The notes: generated by a model from the sequence alone, not told the origin. A stretch of DNA of 64,000 nucleotides from Pseudocercospora fijiensis CIRAD86 (GCF_000340215.1 NW_006921535.1:4202596-4266595), one strand, 5' to 3'. Positions 11,509-22,792 are shown, counted from the first letter of the stretch. Translations and numbers: made by a program.

Positions 11509-11957
11509 CTATGAGATGGCGGTAATAACTGTCGTAAGTAGTGGGAGCCGGCAACAATGATTCCACCGCTGTCTGCATAAGAACGCTGCACCTCTTTTGA
11601 GCCACGATGTCGCCTGGCAGCTACGTTAACGTTACTATTTCTCCGTGTAGCTCATCAGCCGTTGGCCCACCTGCTTCCTGGTCACGCAGGAAATGTACAT
11701 ACCGGAACCGACCAGGGTCAATGCCCTCTCGGGAGATGCTTCACGGGCTAATACCAGGATTGGCGGGGGTCTGGACTCTGGAGACAGGCACAGGGTGAAC
11801 AAGCTTCGGTATCCCACCTCTCAGCAGTGTCAGCACTTCCACTTTGGACGATTGTCAGAGCTCCTGGTGCTCTTGATACAGATTACAGAATAATATTAAT
11901 CACACTACTGCAGATGCGCTCTCCTCACCTCCGACCGATATTCAAGCAGCGCTCGAA
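11509..11957. other. intergenic region, no gene resolved
   Basis: It may hold the 5' exon of the small minus-strand gene and the promoter of the GPCR gene. No other coding signal is seen. Confidence 0.35.
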
Positions 11958-13210
11958 ATGCCCCTCTCACTCGTTGTCGCGATTCCAACTTTCGTGTGCT
12001 CATTGCTCTCGCTTGTGGCAGACGCGACGTTTGTTGTCTTCTATGTGATATTCCCTCCTGAGCGGCACTTCCGACAGGCATTGATAGTCAATCTCCTGGC
12101 TGCTGGTGAGTCGCGTGGTGGGAAGCCTCGGAGAGCAGCACCCAAGAGGTCCACCAACACGCACTCAAACACGTGGGACTGACGCGCGTCCATCTCAGAT
12201 CTTATTAACTCGGCGAACAACACCATTTCCGGCGCCTTTGCTCTTGCCCGCCGCAATGAGAAGCAGCCAATTCCGCCAGGTCCCGGCTGTGTCGCGAATG
12301 GCTACGTCGGCCAGTTCTCCGTGCAAGCGATCGACTTCAGCATACTGGTCATCTCCTTGTCTGTGCTCCTCACGATCCGGCAAAGCAGCATGATGCTCAA
12401 GCCATCGATGCGCCATGTGGTAGCAGTGTGCGCTATTCCATGGATCCCACCACTTGTCACCGGTAAGTTGGAATGAATACTTCCCGGTAGGCAGAGCTAA
12501 CGTTTCCAGCCAATATTGCACTTGCGATGGATCTATATGGACCTGTCAGCGGGAATTGGTGCTGGATTGAAGCGAAATATTTCGGACTTCGCTACGCTCT
12601 TACGCATGCATGGCGCATTAGCATATTTGCAGCCACCATCGCGATCTACACGTATATATACATCCACCTCATGCGCACATATGGCAAGCTTGCGATTAGC
12701 ACCGCGACTGGAACCGCCGACACGGACGACAATCTCACCGCCCTCTCTGACCTCCCTCCGGCCTCAGATGCGCCAAAACGGCACATTCGTGTGAGGTCTT
12801 CGATCACGACTTACCACTCCCACCACGCCGATGAGCAGCCACTGGCTCCGTTCCCGACCATCTCCGAAAAGGGCGACGCGAGCAGCGCAGAGTCACCCGC
12901 ATGGCCTATTGGGCTCGCAGAGCGCGAGGATGGCACTCGAAATGGGCAGATCACGGTTGTCGCGAGTGCTAATCAAGCTCGGGCTCGGGCTAGAAAGCAA
13001 GCTGTGCGAAAGATGCTGCTCCTCAATGGATATCCAATTTGTTATATTATTCTGTGGATTCCCGGCATCACGAACCGCATTTATGAAGCATTTGGGCCAT
13101 CGCCCATCTGGCTGAGAGCCCTCCAAGCTTCGACACAACTCGTCGGGTTCGCAAATGCGCTCACCTATGCGTACAATGAGCAGTTCAATCAGCGAATCCG
13201 AGGCCGATGA
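11958..13210 (+). CDS. seven-transmembrane GPCR, Git3/Dicty_CAR type
   Basis: Three exons, 11958-12105, 12199-12462 and 12510-13210, with introns of 93 and 47 nt, both phase 1. The second has a GAGCTAACG branch site. The product is 370 aa. Seven hydrophobic helices are visible: LVVAIPTFVCSLLSLV; ALIVNLLAADLINSANN; the FSILVISLSVLL block; VVAVCAIPWIPPLVT; ISIFAATIAIYTYIYI; YPICYIILWIPGITNRI; and LVGFANALTYAYNEQF. A long Ser/Asp-rich third cytoplasmic loop separates helices 5 and 6. The NL.AADLINS and LWIPGITNRI patterns match fungal nutrient or cAMP-receptor-like GPCRs that signal through G-alpha to the cAMP-PKA pathway at the plasma membrane. The ligand is unknown. The splices are well supported because each restores a membrane helix. 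Confidence 0.82.
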
Positions 13211-13339
13211 GACACCACCTAGTCATGTGCGCATGGTTCTTTGTCCAGTTGTCCAAAGGCTGTTGATGGCCGAGATCAGCACACCGAATCCCATGATTTT
13301 CCTGCCTCGCGCGCTCAATGTCTTGCGCGTCGGTTGTGA

Positions 13340-13871
13340 TTAGTCGTGGTGGGTCGCTTTCTTGTCGCCACATATTATGCGACCGCATCCAGCACATCCT
13401 CCGGGTGTCGAGGCAATAAACTCGACCAATTCCTCCCACAAATGAACCGGAAACGATAACCTGTCCAGTGTGCATAGCTCACGGCGTGAATCGATACCGC
13501 TTGTGCCCCTTTGACGAAGGAAGGAGTTGATGAAGTCCTCCAGTTTATTACTATCCTCCGACCATTTGGCAACTTCCGCCGGTCTTCGTCCTTCTGCTGG
13601 AACCAATGTTATTCTCTTGCAACTTCGGCATACTACGCAGGTCCTGCACTTCTTGTGTGGACCAAAAGTGGTCGTAGTCGTAATCGCGGACGGACGCAGC
13701 CTCATCATCACCCTCTTCGGAAATATCGAAGATAGGTTCGAAGACCTTGAGCGGGAGAGTGCTGAGGCTGGCGCCATCTCGAATGCTATCGAGAGAAGAA
13801 GCAGTGCCGACATTGTTGCCTTCTACTGATGACATGCATTGCTTGCATTTGCTGCGATGTTCTCGAAACAT
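13340..13871 (-). CDS. small hypothetical protein (two-exon model)
   Basis: Two minus-strand frames read as one protein if joined by a short phase-1 intron. Exon 1 is 13871-13637 and exon 2 is 13593-13340, giving 162 aa. The intron would be 43 nt (GTAGTA..CAGCAG), or 40 nt with an acceptor three bases earlier, at the lower limit for fungal introns. Exon 1 starts MFREHRSKCKQC, with a Cys-x2-Cys pair, and has an acidic middle. Exon 2 has DSNKLEDFINSFLRQRG and WEELVEFI helical stretches. The family is not recognised. A plus-strand frame overlaps but lacks coding character. It sits between the 3' ends of the GPCR and mannosidase genes. Confidence 0.38.
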
Positions 13872-14256
13872 ATCCCAGGACACGTCCTGCTTCCTCGATG
13901 TATCTCATCTCGAAGCTCTCGCGGGGGAGCTTATTGAAGGAAGGGGTTACCGGGTAGCTGCGCCATCTCTCTATCTCACTGATCTGGGAGCGGCGTGGTT
14001 AGATTCTGGTCCATATTTTATCATCTATTGCTGATGGAGAGAGCCAAAGCGAATCTTGTACCTGACGCTGTATGAAGAACCGCCAAGAAGATCAAAAGGC
14101 CATATGGATTCACGCATGTCGCTTTGCCTGTCAAATATCAATGAGCCCTTGAAGACGTGAGCACAAATCAGATCAGATCATAGCAGCATGGGGTTGAGTG
14201 CGGATTCATTAATATCAAGACCAATTAAAATCGGGTTTTATGTATAAATAAATCTC
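13872..14256. other. intergenic region, no gene seen
   Basis: It likely holds the promoter of the small hypothetical gene and the 3' UTR of the mannosidase gene. The sequence becomes AT-rich near 14200-14250, as expected for a polyadenylation region. Confidence 0.4.
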
Positions 14257-15903
14257 TCAAACCTCCTTCCCCTTCCCACCTCCAGCCCGATGTTTCGGCG
14301 TAAAATCCCTCGTCCCAACATCATCCTTACTCCCACCTCTCCAATCCTGAAAGCTCATCTCCAAAACCCTCGACTTCTTCATCGCAAGCTCGTAAACACA
14401 CTGTCCAAACAAGCCATTAGCCCAAGCAAACCAACTCCTCGTCCACTTCCCCTCATTATGAGCATTAACACTCTCATGTACCAAACCCAAACCATCCGTC
14501 GAAGTCAAAATACTATACAACTGCCGAGCAATCTCGTCATCGTTCTGAGAAGTCAGGATCCTCATGATGGCTGCCATGGGCCAACCATTGGCTGGACCGT
14601 TATGTGGACCGCCGACGGCTGAGAGCACGGGTCCATGAGCCCAGTATGGGTTATATGTGGATAAGACTCTGGCTCGAGTGTTTTGATAGACTGGGTCTGA
14701 AAGGGATGAGTATCCAAAGTATGCCGAGGACAAGAGAGAAGGAGAATTCGCATCGTCCATGAGGTTGACACCTCCATACCCGTCGATTTCATAGGCGTAG
14801 ACGTCTCCGTGTTCTTTGGTCGGGACAATGGCGTGGGCTTCGATAGCGGCTCGAACGGAAGCAGCTTTGTCGCGCATTCTTTTCGCGAGGTTGGCGTCGA
14901 GTTTCGATGCGATCTCTGAGGTGCGGTCGAGGTAGTGTGAGAATTGCATGTTGGCTGGTATGAAGAGTTGGTAGATGACTTCGTCGTCGCTGGGCCGGAA
15001 TGCGGATTTTATCAGACCTGTTCCGGAAGCTATAGGTGCGCCGAGTCCACCGTTCGTGAATGAGGAGAAGATGTATGCAGAGTCCTTCACGGTGCCGTCA
15101 GGGTTGTAGGTCGTATCGTCTGTCATGTGTTGAACTGTGTCGAGGATGAGGGAGACGGCTTTGATCCAGTTGAACTTTTGGAAGAACTGAATGTCGTTCG
15201 TTTGCCGGAAGTATGTGTCTGAGAGTTGTAGAAATGCAGCGTGCGAGTCCAGTTCCCATTTGCATTCGAAGACGATCTTGTCGCTGTAAGGTGGTGTCAC
15301 TTTATACGAGCCGTCGAAGGCGTAGTTGCGTTCTGCGGGACGCCCGGATTCGGGTGGTGGTTGGAACGCTTGACAGTAAGGATATTGGAGAAGGTAACGA
15401 GCTTGGAGATTGATGGCACCGCGCCAGAGGGAAGCGAGAGAGTTCTTGTCGCTGGAGGCTTTGAGGAGAGGCGCGTAGGATTGGAGTTGATTTGCAGAAT
15501 CACGGAGCCACATTGCTGGAATGTCGCCGGTGATTATGAAGGATAGCTCCTCATCTTTGTTGTCTGCTGCAACACCGCGCCAACTGACTGTGGTGTCTAG
15601 TGTATTCGGAAAGGCATTCTCGAAGAGCTTCTTCAAGTCTGGGTCCTTGATAGCTGCCACCGTCTCGTTGATCGCCTGCTCCACCTCTTCGCTGTGAAAT
15701 GTGCGACAATTCTGGGGCGGCCGCATGGAAGGGAGCTTGAGGATGCCATTTGAGAATGGTGGTTGGCGGTTCTTCGACGTGTTGCCGTACAGATCGCATG
15801 AAGCCGCGCGCTTCTGCCAATCCAATGTCGATTCACTCGTGGCAGTGGCTGCTGAGAGGAAGGATATGATGTGGCTGAAAACCACTTGCCATTTCATCAT
15901 CAT
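14257..15903 (-). CDS. GH125 exo-alpha-1,6-mannosidase (Mug157-like)
   Basis: One exon of 548 aa starting at the MMMKWQVVF cluster, which gives a good signal peptide (hydrophobic run to about ATATSES). The open frame extends 18 codons further up, but those residues are acidic and would mask the signal. Family GH125 (formerly DUF1237) is recognised from [14 protein letters not shown], the [18 protein letters not shown] block, the [16 protein letters not shown] block, and [27 protein letters not shown] near the C-terminus. The ELDS Asp and HES Glu are the likely acid and base by comparison with bacterial GH125. The enzymes remove alpha-1,6-linked mannose. Here the product is probably secretory-pathway or extracellular and acts on mannoproteins. 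Length is normal for the fungal family. Confidence 0.88.
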   Translation of the reverse strand: MMMKWQVVFSHIISFLSAATATSESTLDWQKRAASCDLYGNTSKNRQPPFSNGILKLPSMRPPQNCRTFHSEEVEQAINETVAAIKDPDLKKLFENAFPNTLDTTVSWRGVAADNKDEELSFIITGDIPAMWLRDSANQLQSYAPLLKASSDKNSLASLWRGAINLQARYLLQYPYCQAFQPPPESGRPAERNYAFDGSYKVTPPYSDKIVFECKWELDSHAAFLQLSDTYFRQTNDIQFFQKFNWIKAVSLILDTVQHMTDDTTYNPDGTVKDSAYIFSSFTNGGLGAPIASGTGLIKSAFRPSDDEVIYQLFIPANMQFSHYLDRTSEIASKLDANLAKRMRDKAASVRAAIEAHAIVPTKEHGDVYAYEIDGYGGVNLMDDANSPSLLSSAYFGYSSLSDPVYQNTRARVLSTYNPYWAHGPVLSAVGGPHNGPANGWPMAAIMRILTSQNDDEIARQLYSILTSTDGLGLVHESVNAHNEGKWTRSWFAWANGLFGQCVYELAMKKSRVLEMSFQDWRGGSKDDVGTRDFTPKHRAGGGKGKEV

Positions 15904-16380
15904 GAATGCCTCTTCGCAGAGCTCCTCAAAGTCGGTTAAGACAACAATTATGGGCAATGGGAGCCCGTGTGACCAGCCCTTCCTGTCGGACCTTTCCCAA
16001 TGAGGACACCATCCATGACCTTGTAGAGTTTATAGTGCACCACAAGGCGATCCCCGCGCAAGACGCTGCCTGCTGCTCGTATGAAGCCGGAAGTTGCACC
16101 GAATGTGGAACAAATGCATCATGTATGTCGTAGAACGTTGCAGTGCTGTGCTGAGTGTTTATCGATATGCTATTACAGTGCAACCTTTACGCGCCGAAAC
16201 AGTGAAGGGCACTGTGTCCAGTCTCTTGAGAAATACTCATTTCTCATGATTCTGCTTCGGTCCTGAAATGATCAGCGAGGCTGCAATCTCATACCTCTCC
16301 ACCACGTGGCATCAAGCGATTCTTGGGCTTTGACGCTTGCGATGCGCCAACTCAGCTTCAAATACTCGATGCAAGCCATG
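15904..16380. other. intergenic region, no gene seen
   Basis: This is promoter of the mannosidase and 3' flank of the 2EXR gene, which is on the same strand. Only short, unsupported frames occur. Confidence 0.4.
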
Positions 16381-17306
16381 CTAGGCTTGCACAGCCAGTA
16401 CTCTCGGCGCCTCGCTTGAGATGCTCAGAGTAGCCAATGCATTCTCAATGCCAATCAGTCCTGGTCTCTCCTTGTCCTCCCATCCTCTGAGTGGTCCCCA
16501 GACTAATCTCTTTCGGCGGTCTTCGACGTGCATCTTCAATGCTTTGATAAGCGGAGCGTCCTTCTTCACTCCACTCCACGCATCGATTTCGACGATTTCT
16601 AGGCTTGGAACTTGGTCCAAGATGCCTGTAAGCAGATGCACGCAGAAGCACATGTATGTTTCTTCTGTGGCGCCAGCGCCACGAAAGCCATTGAAGATGT
16701 CATCGCTGGGATCACACTCGACAAAAATCTTGAGAGTGCGCATGTTCTTGCAATCGGTCAGGCCGAGGCGAGGCTGAGTGTTCTGACATGTTGGTGGCTT
16801 GCTCCAGCCCGGTCCCAGGCGAAGCTCCATGGCATTGATGGCTTCACGGTATCTCGGCGGCAGACGCATCAGAAGCGGGTACTTGGTGGTAAAGAATCGA
16901 CCATGATATGGGAAGAGGCGGACGGTCTGGGCGTAGAAGACTCGGTAGGCTTCTTCATGCATGCGGCGACAAACTAGGAAGCAGGAGAGGCGTGGGAGGA
17001 TGGTACGATAGTTGTTCGGCTCTGCAGTTCTCGCATTAGTGTTGTGATCAGTGCAGGGCGGGCTTTTGGCTTGCCAAGATCGATGGGCTTCTGGATGTGA
17101 AGGACATTCTCGTAGACGCGGAGGCGCAGCTCGGGTGGTAGATCAAAGAAGCGAAATGCGCGGGTCGCAGTGCTATGGCTGTGGGTGGGTGAAGGCGCTC
17201 TCGAGGCAGCAGCCGATGTCATGCGCGAGGACATGGGCGTCGACGCGCTGCTTGACGCGGGAGACGACGGGACCTTACGGCGTGTGCTTGTCCGTGTTCG
17301 GCGCAT
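16381..17306 (-). CDS. 2EXR-domain protein (F-box-like fungal family)
   Basis: The frame with FRFFDLPPELRLRVYENVL (the 2EXR opening motif) and the frame with LSCFLVCRRMHEEAYRVFYAQ (its usual continuation) are offset by one base. No GT donor of the right phase lies between them. A GC-AG intron does: GCAAGC donor, ACTAATG branch, CTGCAG acceptor, 17022-17074, 53 nt, phase 1. Exons 17306-17075 and 17021-16381 then give 290 aa. Start Met is at 17306 (MRRTRTS); the region before the domain is Ser/Arg-rich. The 2EXR family is large in Pezizomycotina and of unknown function, possibly substrate recognition like an F-box. A one-base deletion in a pseudogene is the alternative to the intron. Confidence 0.65.
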
Positions 17307-18085
17307 ACTGCTTGTTCTCCGCCGATAGTGATCCAGCACGCAGGCACAGCGGTTCAATGGAAAGCAAAGGCTCGGCTCCGTAGGAGGGCAGTACTACCAG
17401 CAGAGACGGCGTGCTACGGGGGACGGGAGGCCATGACTGCTCGCGTGACCTCGCAGCGCTCATGCAGCCATCTCGACGTTGGCTGCGGCTGCGTGGGACG
17501 AGTGATGGTTGCTGCGTGGGAAGGAGGAGCTGGCCGGGCGGCAGGAGGCAGACATGAAGCGGAGCAGGCGCGTGTGATGCTGAGGCAGTGGCGGGCAAGG
17601 AAAGGAAAGCGGAGTAAGGTAGCGTAGGGTAGCGTAGCTGGGGTGTAATGTGATCAAGCGACAAGCCTACGAGCGTCTTAAGCAGGAGCGAGCAGAGGAG
17701 AGGAGAGGAGAGGAGAAGAGATGGAGTGCTCTGGTGGCGTCAGCGTCAGCGTCAGCGTCAGCAGTCACCTGATACTGAGAGGTTGATGCCGAGTTTTTTT
17801 TTGTCCAGACCAAACGGGAGTCGACGCTCACTGCCATTGCTGCTCACGTCGCTTCTTGACAGCCGGGTTCGCTCTTTCCAAGATATACAACTGCCCGCCC
17901 GTGAATGACGGCGGGCGGCCTAATTTCTGCGCTTGGACACAATAACTTTCATGAAGAGGAAAGAGAAGAGTTTGCTGCGAGAAGGTGCTTGCAGCCATTT
18001 CGCGGCCGACGGGAGAGCACGGACACTTCCGTAAAGCTAACTGATCTAATCCCTCCACCTAAAGCTTCATTCCCCAAAACAATCC
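17307..18085. other. intergenic region with simple repeats
   Basis: No gene is supported. The region holds purine-rich GAGGA repeats and a GTCAGC tandem near 17684-17762, plus a T9 run near 17795. Promoter and UTR sequence of the 2EXR gene is expected at the left end. Confidence 0.45.
17684..17762. repeat. GAGGA-type and GTCAGC microsatellites
   Basis: A run of GAGGA/GAGGAGA units is followed after about 25 bp by about four tandem GTCAGC (TCAGCG) units. These are simple-sequence repeats in non-coding DNA. Confidence 0.7.
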
Positions 18086-18694
18086 TCAAAGCTCCTGAAC
18101 CACCAAATTCCACCCCGTTACATACATTCTCCCGAGTCCACAGTCAGCATAGGGAGGCAGCAACCGATCCTCAACTCTCCCGGTGCTCTCCTCAACCACA
18201 TTGCCATCGGTATTGATGCTCACAACTCCATGATTGAGCAATCCACCACTACCAAAGAGATTCAAGCAAAACTCGGAGCTGCTGTTCTGCAAGGCAAAGT
18301 TTGTCACAACATCCACCAACTTCTCAAGTCTTCCAGAGTCTTGGTCGAACGCGGCAAAAGCTTGGTCGGCATCGTCAAAGGTAAGCCAGTGGAATGTGAC
18401 GACGTATCCTTCCACCACCGAAGTGGTCAGGCGAATGTTATTCGTGGCGTGTGGAGACGCCGCGAAGAACGTGTTGATCGTATCGTTGACTGCAGATTTG
18501 AGGCACACCGAACTGTTGCCCAACGAGCAGGACGGCGCTCTGAGTAGAATATTGTCGTACGTCAGAGACGCGAGGTTGACTTCTTCTCCGCTTCGCTTTC
18601 CGAGACGATGTGTTTCGTGCTGCTCAGATTGTACAACGGCTGCAGTGAGCGCGCCGACTGTGTAGACGAGGAGCTGTATGATGATGTTGATCAT
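18086..18694 (-). CDS. small secreted protein, function unknown
   Basis: A single-exon product of 202 aa starting at MINIIIQLLVYTVGALTAAVV, a clear signal peptide. The frame extends 22 codons upstream, but that leader would bury the signal. A dibasic LGKRSGEE site about 30 residues after the signal looks like a Kex2 processing site. The mature part has about four to five cysteines (SCSLGNSSVCL, EFCLNLFG, YADCGLG) and several N-glycosylation sequons (NSSV, NDTI, NSSS). No enzyme motif is visible. The features fit an extracellular or effector-like protein in a plant-associated fungus, but that is inference from architecture only. Confidence 0.65.
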   Translation of the reverse strand: MINIIIQLLVYTVGALTAAVVQSEQHETHRLGKRSGEEVNLASLTYDNILLRAPSCSLGNSSVCLKSAVNDTINTFFAASPHATNNIRLTTSVVEGYVVTFHWLTFDDADQAFAAFDQDSGRLEKLVDVVTNFALQNSSSEFCLNLFGSGGLLNHGVVSINTDGNVVEESTGRVEDRLLPPYADCGLGRMYVTGWNLVVQEL

Positions 18695-19039
18695 GGTGCT
18701 GCAGTGATGGCCGCAAGGTGAGAAGCGAGATGTGATGCAGTGGAAGCAGGTTTGCAGCATGCTGAGGCCTTCTTATGCAACTCGTAGAGCTTGGTCGCGC
18801 CCATGATGAACGTTGAACAGAATTCGGTCATGACACATCATGCACCACCACGAATACGAGGTGCTCCTCGCCATCAGCCTGGGCGGGAGTTTGTCTGATT
18901 CATGAGAGGCAATTGAGAGATGCATGCAGGAATAATTGTATGATATGCTGAAAGCAGCATCGTGTTGCAAATAGTAAGCTCGTAGCTTTTCGTCAATGTT
19001 CTACAGCATGTCAGCTGCTATCATCTATGCTCTAACGTC
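18695..19039. other. intergenic region, no gene seen
   Basis: Promoter of the secreted-protein gene and the 3' flank of the karyopherin gene. No coding signal is seen. Confidence 0.4.
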
Positions 19040-22000
19040 TTACATGACACCGAGCTTGGCAAACGCTTTCACCACATCTTGATCAACATTGACCAGCCAT
19101 TGCTCTTGGAACTTCTCGTAACCTCCAGCCGCCGTGATTGCTTGCTGGAGATAGTGCTTGACAAAGTCGGGTACTTTGATTGTATGCACTTCGTCTGTTG
19201 CCGTCATTGCTCGATTGCGAGTCTCTTCGGGTGATTCTGGTCCCCACTCAGTGTTGGGTCCGTCATCGCCGTAGACTAACGAATCTCCCGATGTGTCGGC
19301 TTCATCTTCTCGCAGCTCCACGATGAGATCCGTCCAGATAGTCATCAAAGACTGCAGCTGCAGTAGTATGAAGGATTGGTTGGTTTCTAGTAGCTTTGTC
19401 ATTGCCAGACACATCAACTTCTTTCGAGACGGATCGCCAACGTCCTCGATGTGAGACGACCACTCTTCCAAAAGCCACTTCATCGTATCTTCTAGAGTAG
19501 CGCCACCAAATACATCACTTGCGGCCTTCTGGCAGCTGTGCAAGAAGCTGTCTAAGGATCCAAGGATAGCACGAGAGAGTACGGCAAAATAGTCGGTCTC
19601 CACGATGCCCTTGACTTCTGTGTACTTGCGATTCGGCCCTGTCGTGCAATGTGCGCTCCAAGCGCTGTGTAGACCATCTAACAGCTTCTGCAACAGTCCA
19701 AAGTTTCCGGCGTCTGGGTTTGTGACATTGGCGAGATCAAAAATGATCATGGCTGAAGCATTGCTGAACTGACCAAGAGGCAACCCAGATGCCACATCTG
19801 GTCGCTGAGCCATTCGAAGCATTGTCTCGAGCAGACCACACACCAGTCCAATCAGGTCCACACTTGGAGGTTTTAGTAGATGTACTAGCGAACGGAACAT
19901 GTCAGCACGGACAGGAGCCGAGAGCATGTACTGCGGAGCGGCGAGCACATAGGATTTTGCGATCATCAGGCCAGTGCGGAGATTCTCTGAACCAAGCTCA
20001 TAGATTGGATAGAGATACTGCACCAGATTCAAGAGCTCGGGCGATGCAGAGCCGGCAGGCGTTTGTTGCAGCACATTACTCCAAAGGTCGAGCGCCTCGT
20101 CCATCAAGTAAATTTGTGTTTCCGAACCTGGCTCAACAGCGCCTTTAATGATCGGGAGGACCATCGGATGCAGTGGCAGCGACTGTTCTTTCATGGCAGT
20201 AACTAATCTCGCGAGTATGGTGAGGATTGCCTGCTTCATGAGGTGCTCTTCGCCCGATTGCTCCCATAGTCCGGGTAGAAGGCTGACGATTCGCTCTGCG
20301 TAAGGTGTCACATGCTGATCCAATCGCTCGACAATGACACTGATAGTGTTCAGAAGCGCCATCTTGGTCTCGGTGAGCTCCACTTCTCCTATCAAAGTCA
20401 TGAGCTGCGTAAGGATTGTCTGCGCGTATGGCAGGAATTGCTCAACTTGGAACTCCCAGTCGTTGGCAATGTTCGCCAGCTGCCTGCCGGCTGTGACCCT
20501 CACGACCTGGTCATTCAGAGCGTCTTCATCGTTGAGAAGGTGCTGGAAGATCTGGTAGACAATAGGTCTGCTGTCATGAGACACCTTGACACTGATCCAT
20601 CGCCCCAGTAAGATTGCGATTCTTCGGCGGAGTATGTTGAAGCCTGCGGATGACTTCTGAACTTCTTGCACCAAGACGTCTCTGATAAAGGTGTCGAAAT
20701 CAAGATGTTGATAAAGGACCGATGCCGAAAGACCTATTGCCGTATAGACCGAGTCTTTGAAGAGCACATTCTCGTTTCCGGGGTTCGCAACGGAGTAGAA
20801 CACGTTGAGCAATGGCTCTACTATGATCTCCTTGTAATTGATTGCAAGGTCGAGGAAAAGTTTCTCGGAGCAAGATCTGACCGAGAACTCCCAGTCTTCC
20901 CCATCGCCTTCTTCTCTCTTTTCCCACTCTTCTGGCTCCTCTAACCACTCTTTCAAGTCGCTAGCTCGAAAGACGAAGAACTTGGTCACGAGAACCTCCA
21001 TTACCTCACGCACGAATGGATCTATCAGAAGGGTCTGCTTGATCGTCTCTGTGGCTCTATTCTTCTCCTCCTTATCCTCTGGCGAGCGATATTTAAATGT
21101 GTTTGTCGGGTTATGGACCATCTTTACGCAAGCGCGGAGAATGAGCATACCCTTCAAGGATATCTTCTCCACAAACGGCTTCTCGTCTGAAGCGTCCCCA
21201 TCAGAGCCGATCCCGACGTCTCCCGAAGCTGAAGCGACGGCTTCCCTAGAGCCGAACGCGCTGCCAAAGTCCTTGATCAGGGCCCAATACGAGAGTGTAA
21301 GCTGTAGCGAGTCCGGCAATAAGGCAAACGCCGCCGGATGGTCTCTGGCCATCTCATGATGCATCTTCGAGAGTTGAAGCGTATGACGACCGACCAGGCG
21401 AGCTGAGTCTGCTGAAAGTGTGTGGTCGCCCAAGAGAGGCAGGAAAGCGCTGACATGCTCCAGCGACAAGTTCCAAAAAGAAGTAACGGCTGAATCGCGA
21501 TTGGGATGTTCGTAACCAGAGATGAAGAGGCGTCGTAGCAACTTTATCGCCAGCAGGCTTTGGTGCATGCTGTCGACATTGAGTGTTTCGCGCCACTGGG
21601 CAACAATGTTCGCATATGCATTCCCGACCACGGCAACAATCTCAGGTGCGGCGGCTTGCAGATGTTGCCTGGTGCGCTGCAGCCGGCCTGTAGATAGCTC
21701 CTTCACGATGTGCAACAAGGCCAGCAGACTCCGTGCCGATTGTGAAGGCGTCGCATTCGACTGCAAAATGCGGAGGAAGCTTGATATCGCGTCCGGCCAG
21801 TCACTCGGAAATTCGTACCTAGCAATTTTCGCCGCCACCAGAGCCGCTTGCAAAGCCAGGCGATTGTCCGACTCCTGTACCGTGCTCTCGACTAGACGGC
21901 CGCGAATGACGTCCTTGTCGTCTTTGGGGACAGCGTTCAAGGCCGTCTTCCGCCAATACTTGTCGATGCCATTCTTGAGCTGAATGATGGCAAGATAGCG

Positions 22001-22204
22001 AACCTCGACAGGCAGATGGCTCGCCAGGTATGCACTTTGTAGATGCCGATAGAAGAGGGGCGTCTTCTCCCATTGCACCAGCTGCTTGGTGCCGCTTTGG
22101 ATCTGAATGGGATCTGACGATGCTGCAGACTGGAGGGTATGCACAATTTGTGCTTCCGTAAGCGGGTTGGCCTCGCCCGGCACCTCGATGGAGAAGGAGG
22201 GCAT
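19040..22204 (-). CDS. kap120: karyopherin-beta Kap120 / importin-11
   Basis: A single exon of 1054 aa, close to the usual length of Kap120 and importin-11. The N-terminal importin-beta domain is clear: QIQSGTKQLVQWEKTPLFYR, then SHLPVEVRYLAIIQLKNGI and DKYWRK, the Ran-binding part. The rest is HEAT-repeat helical solenoid, with an acidic, Glu-rich loop in the middle (LEEPEEWEKREEGDGEDWE). Kap120 carries cargo into the nucleus in a Ran-GTP-dependent way; its known yeast cargo links it to ribosome biogenesis. No introns are needed. The start MPSFSIEVPGEANPLTEAQ is conserved-looking and is the first ATG after a stop. Confidence 0.87.
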   Translation of the reverse strand: MPSFSIEVPGEANPLTEAQIVHTLQSAASSDPIQIQSGTKQLVQWEKTPLFYRHLQSAYLASHLPVEVRYLAIIQLKNGIDKYWRKTALNAVPKDDKDVIRGRLVESTVQESDNRLALQAALVAAKIARYEFPSDWPDAISSFLRILQSNATPSQSARSLLALLHIVKELSTGRLQRTRQHLQAAAPEIVAVVGNAYANIVAQWRETLNVDSMHQSLLAIKLLRRLFISGYEHPNRDSAVTSFWNLSLEHVSAFLPLLGDHTLSADSARLVGRHTLQLSKMHHEMARDHPAAFALLPDSLQLTLSYWALIKDFGSAFGSREAVASASGDVGIGSDGDASDEKPFVEKISLKGMLILRACVKMVHNPTNTFKYRSPEDKEEKNRATETIKQTLLIDPFVREVMEVLVTKFFVFRASDLKEWLEEPEEWEKREEGDGEDWEFSVRSCSEKLFLDLAINYKEIIVEPLLNVFYSVANPGNENVLFKDSVYTAIGLSASVLYQHLDFDTFIRDVLVQEVQKSSAGFNILRRRIAILLGRWISVKVSHDSRPIVYQIFQHLLNDEDALNDQVVRVTAGRQLANIANDWEFQVEQFLPYAQTILTQLMTLIGEVELTETKMALLNTISVIVERLDQHVTPYAERIVSLLPGLWEQSGEEHLMKQAILTILARLVTAMKEQSLPLHPMVLPIIKGAVEPGSETQIYLMDEALDLWSNVLQQTPAGSASPELLNLVQYLYPIYELGSENLRTGLMIAKSYVLAAPQYMLSAPVRADMFRSLVHLLKPPSVDLIGLVCGLLETMLRMAQRPDVASGLPLGQFSNASAMIIFDLANVTNPDAGNFGLLQKLLDGLHSAWSAHCTTGPNRKYTEVKGIVETDYFAVLSRAILGSLDSFLHSCQKAASDVFGGATLEDTMKWLLEEWSSHIEDVGDPSRKKLMCLAMTKLLETNQSFILLQLQSLMTIWTDLIVELREDEADTSGDSLVYGDDGPNTEWGPESPEETRNRAMTATDEVHTIKVPDFVKHYLQQAITAAGGYEKFQEQWLVNVDQDVVKAFAKLGVM

Positions 22205-22792
22205 GCCGGGCGCAAGTCAGTCGGGTCGTCCCCAGTCAGCGCCTGGCGATAAGCATAAGCATGCGTCGTTCTTATTATTAGTGCAATGAGGCTGGATGTC
22301 CTAGAATTGAGCAACGAGTTGGACGAAGGCGCGGATCGGCTTTCGGCAGGTGCGGCTACGCCCGCACCATCCTTGCTCTTCTTGGCATCACTTTCCTTCT
22401 GTCAAGGCGAGCAGCTCTCCTCGCTTACTTGCCTCCTCCACTCGTACAGTATGCCGCTGCAGAAGCTGGAGCTTAAGCCATGCAAATCATCAAGCTTCAC
22501 TTCAACGAAGCAGATCAAAGGCGATGAGGTCACTTTCGAGGTGCCAACGAGAGCAAAAAGAAAAGCCGAGAGGCCGCAAGAATTCGACTCGTCAGCAAAC
22601 ATATCACCCTTTCTCGATCACAGAGTGCTTGAAAGGCGACAACTGGCGGCGAGGAAGATATCTAGCTTCTGACTTCGTCACATAAGTTTCAGTCTGTGGT
22701 CTTTGCCAACCAGGAGCTTCGTGGCCCGGCCTGCTTTCCGCCGTAGCTGCATGCATTGCCTTGGTGAACGGATCGCCATTGATATGCATCTC
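22205..22792. other. intergenic region, no gene supported
   Basis: A plus-strand frame (22286-22672, or from an inner ATG at 22451) is open but shows no signal peptide, domain or splice pattern, so I do not call it. The region includes the promoter of kap120. Confidence 0.35.

Noticed and set aside
22286..22672. Plus-strand open frame of 128 codons upstream of kap120
   Set aside because: No domain, no signal peptide and no splice logic. It overlaps the promoter of kap120 and has random-looking composition.
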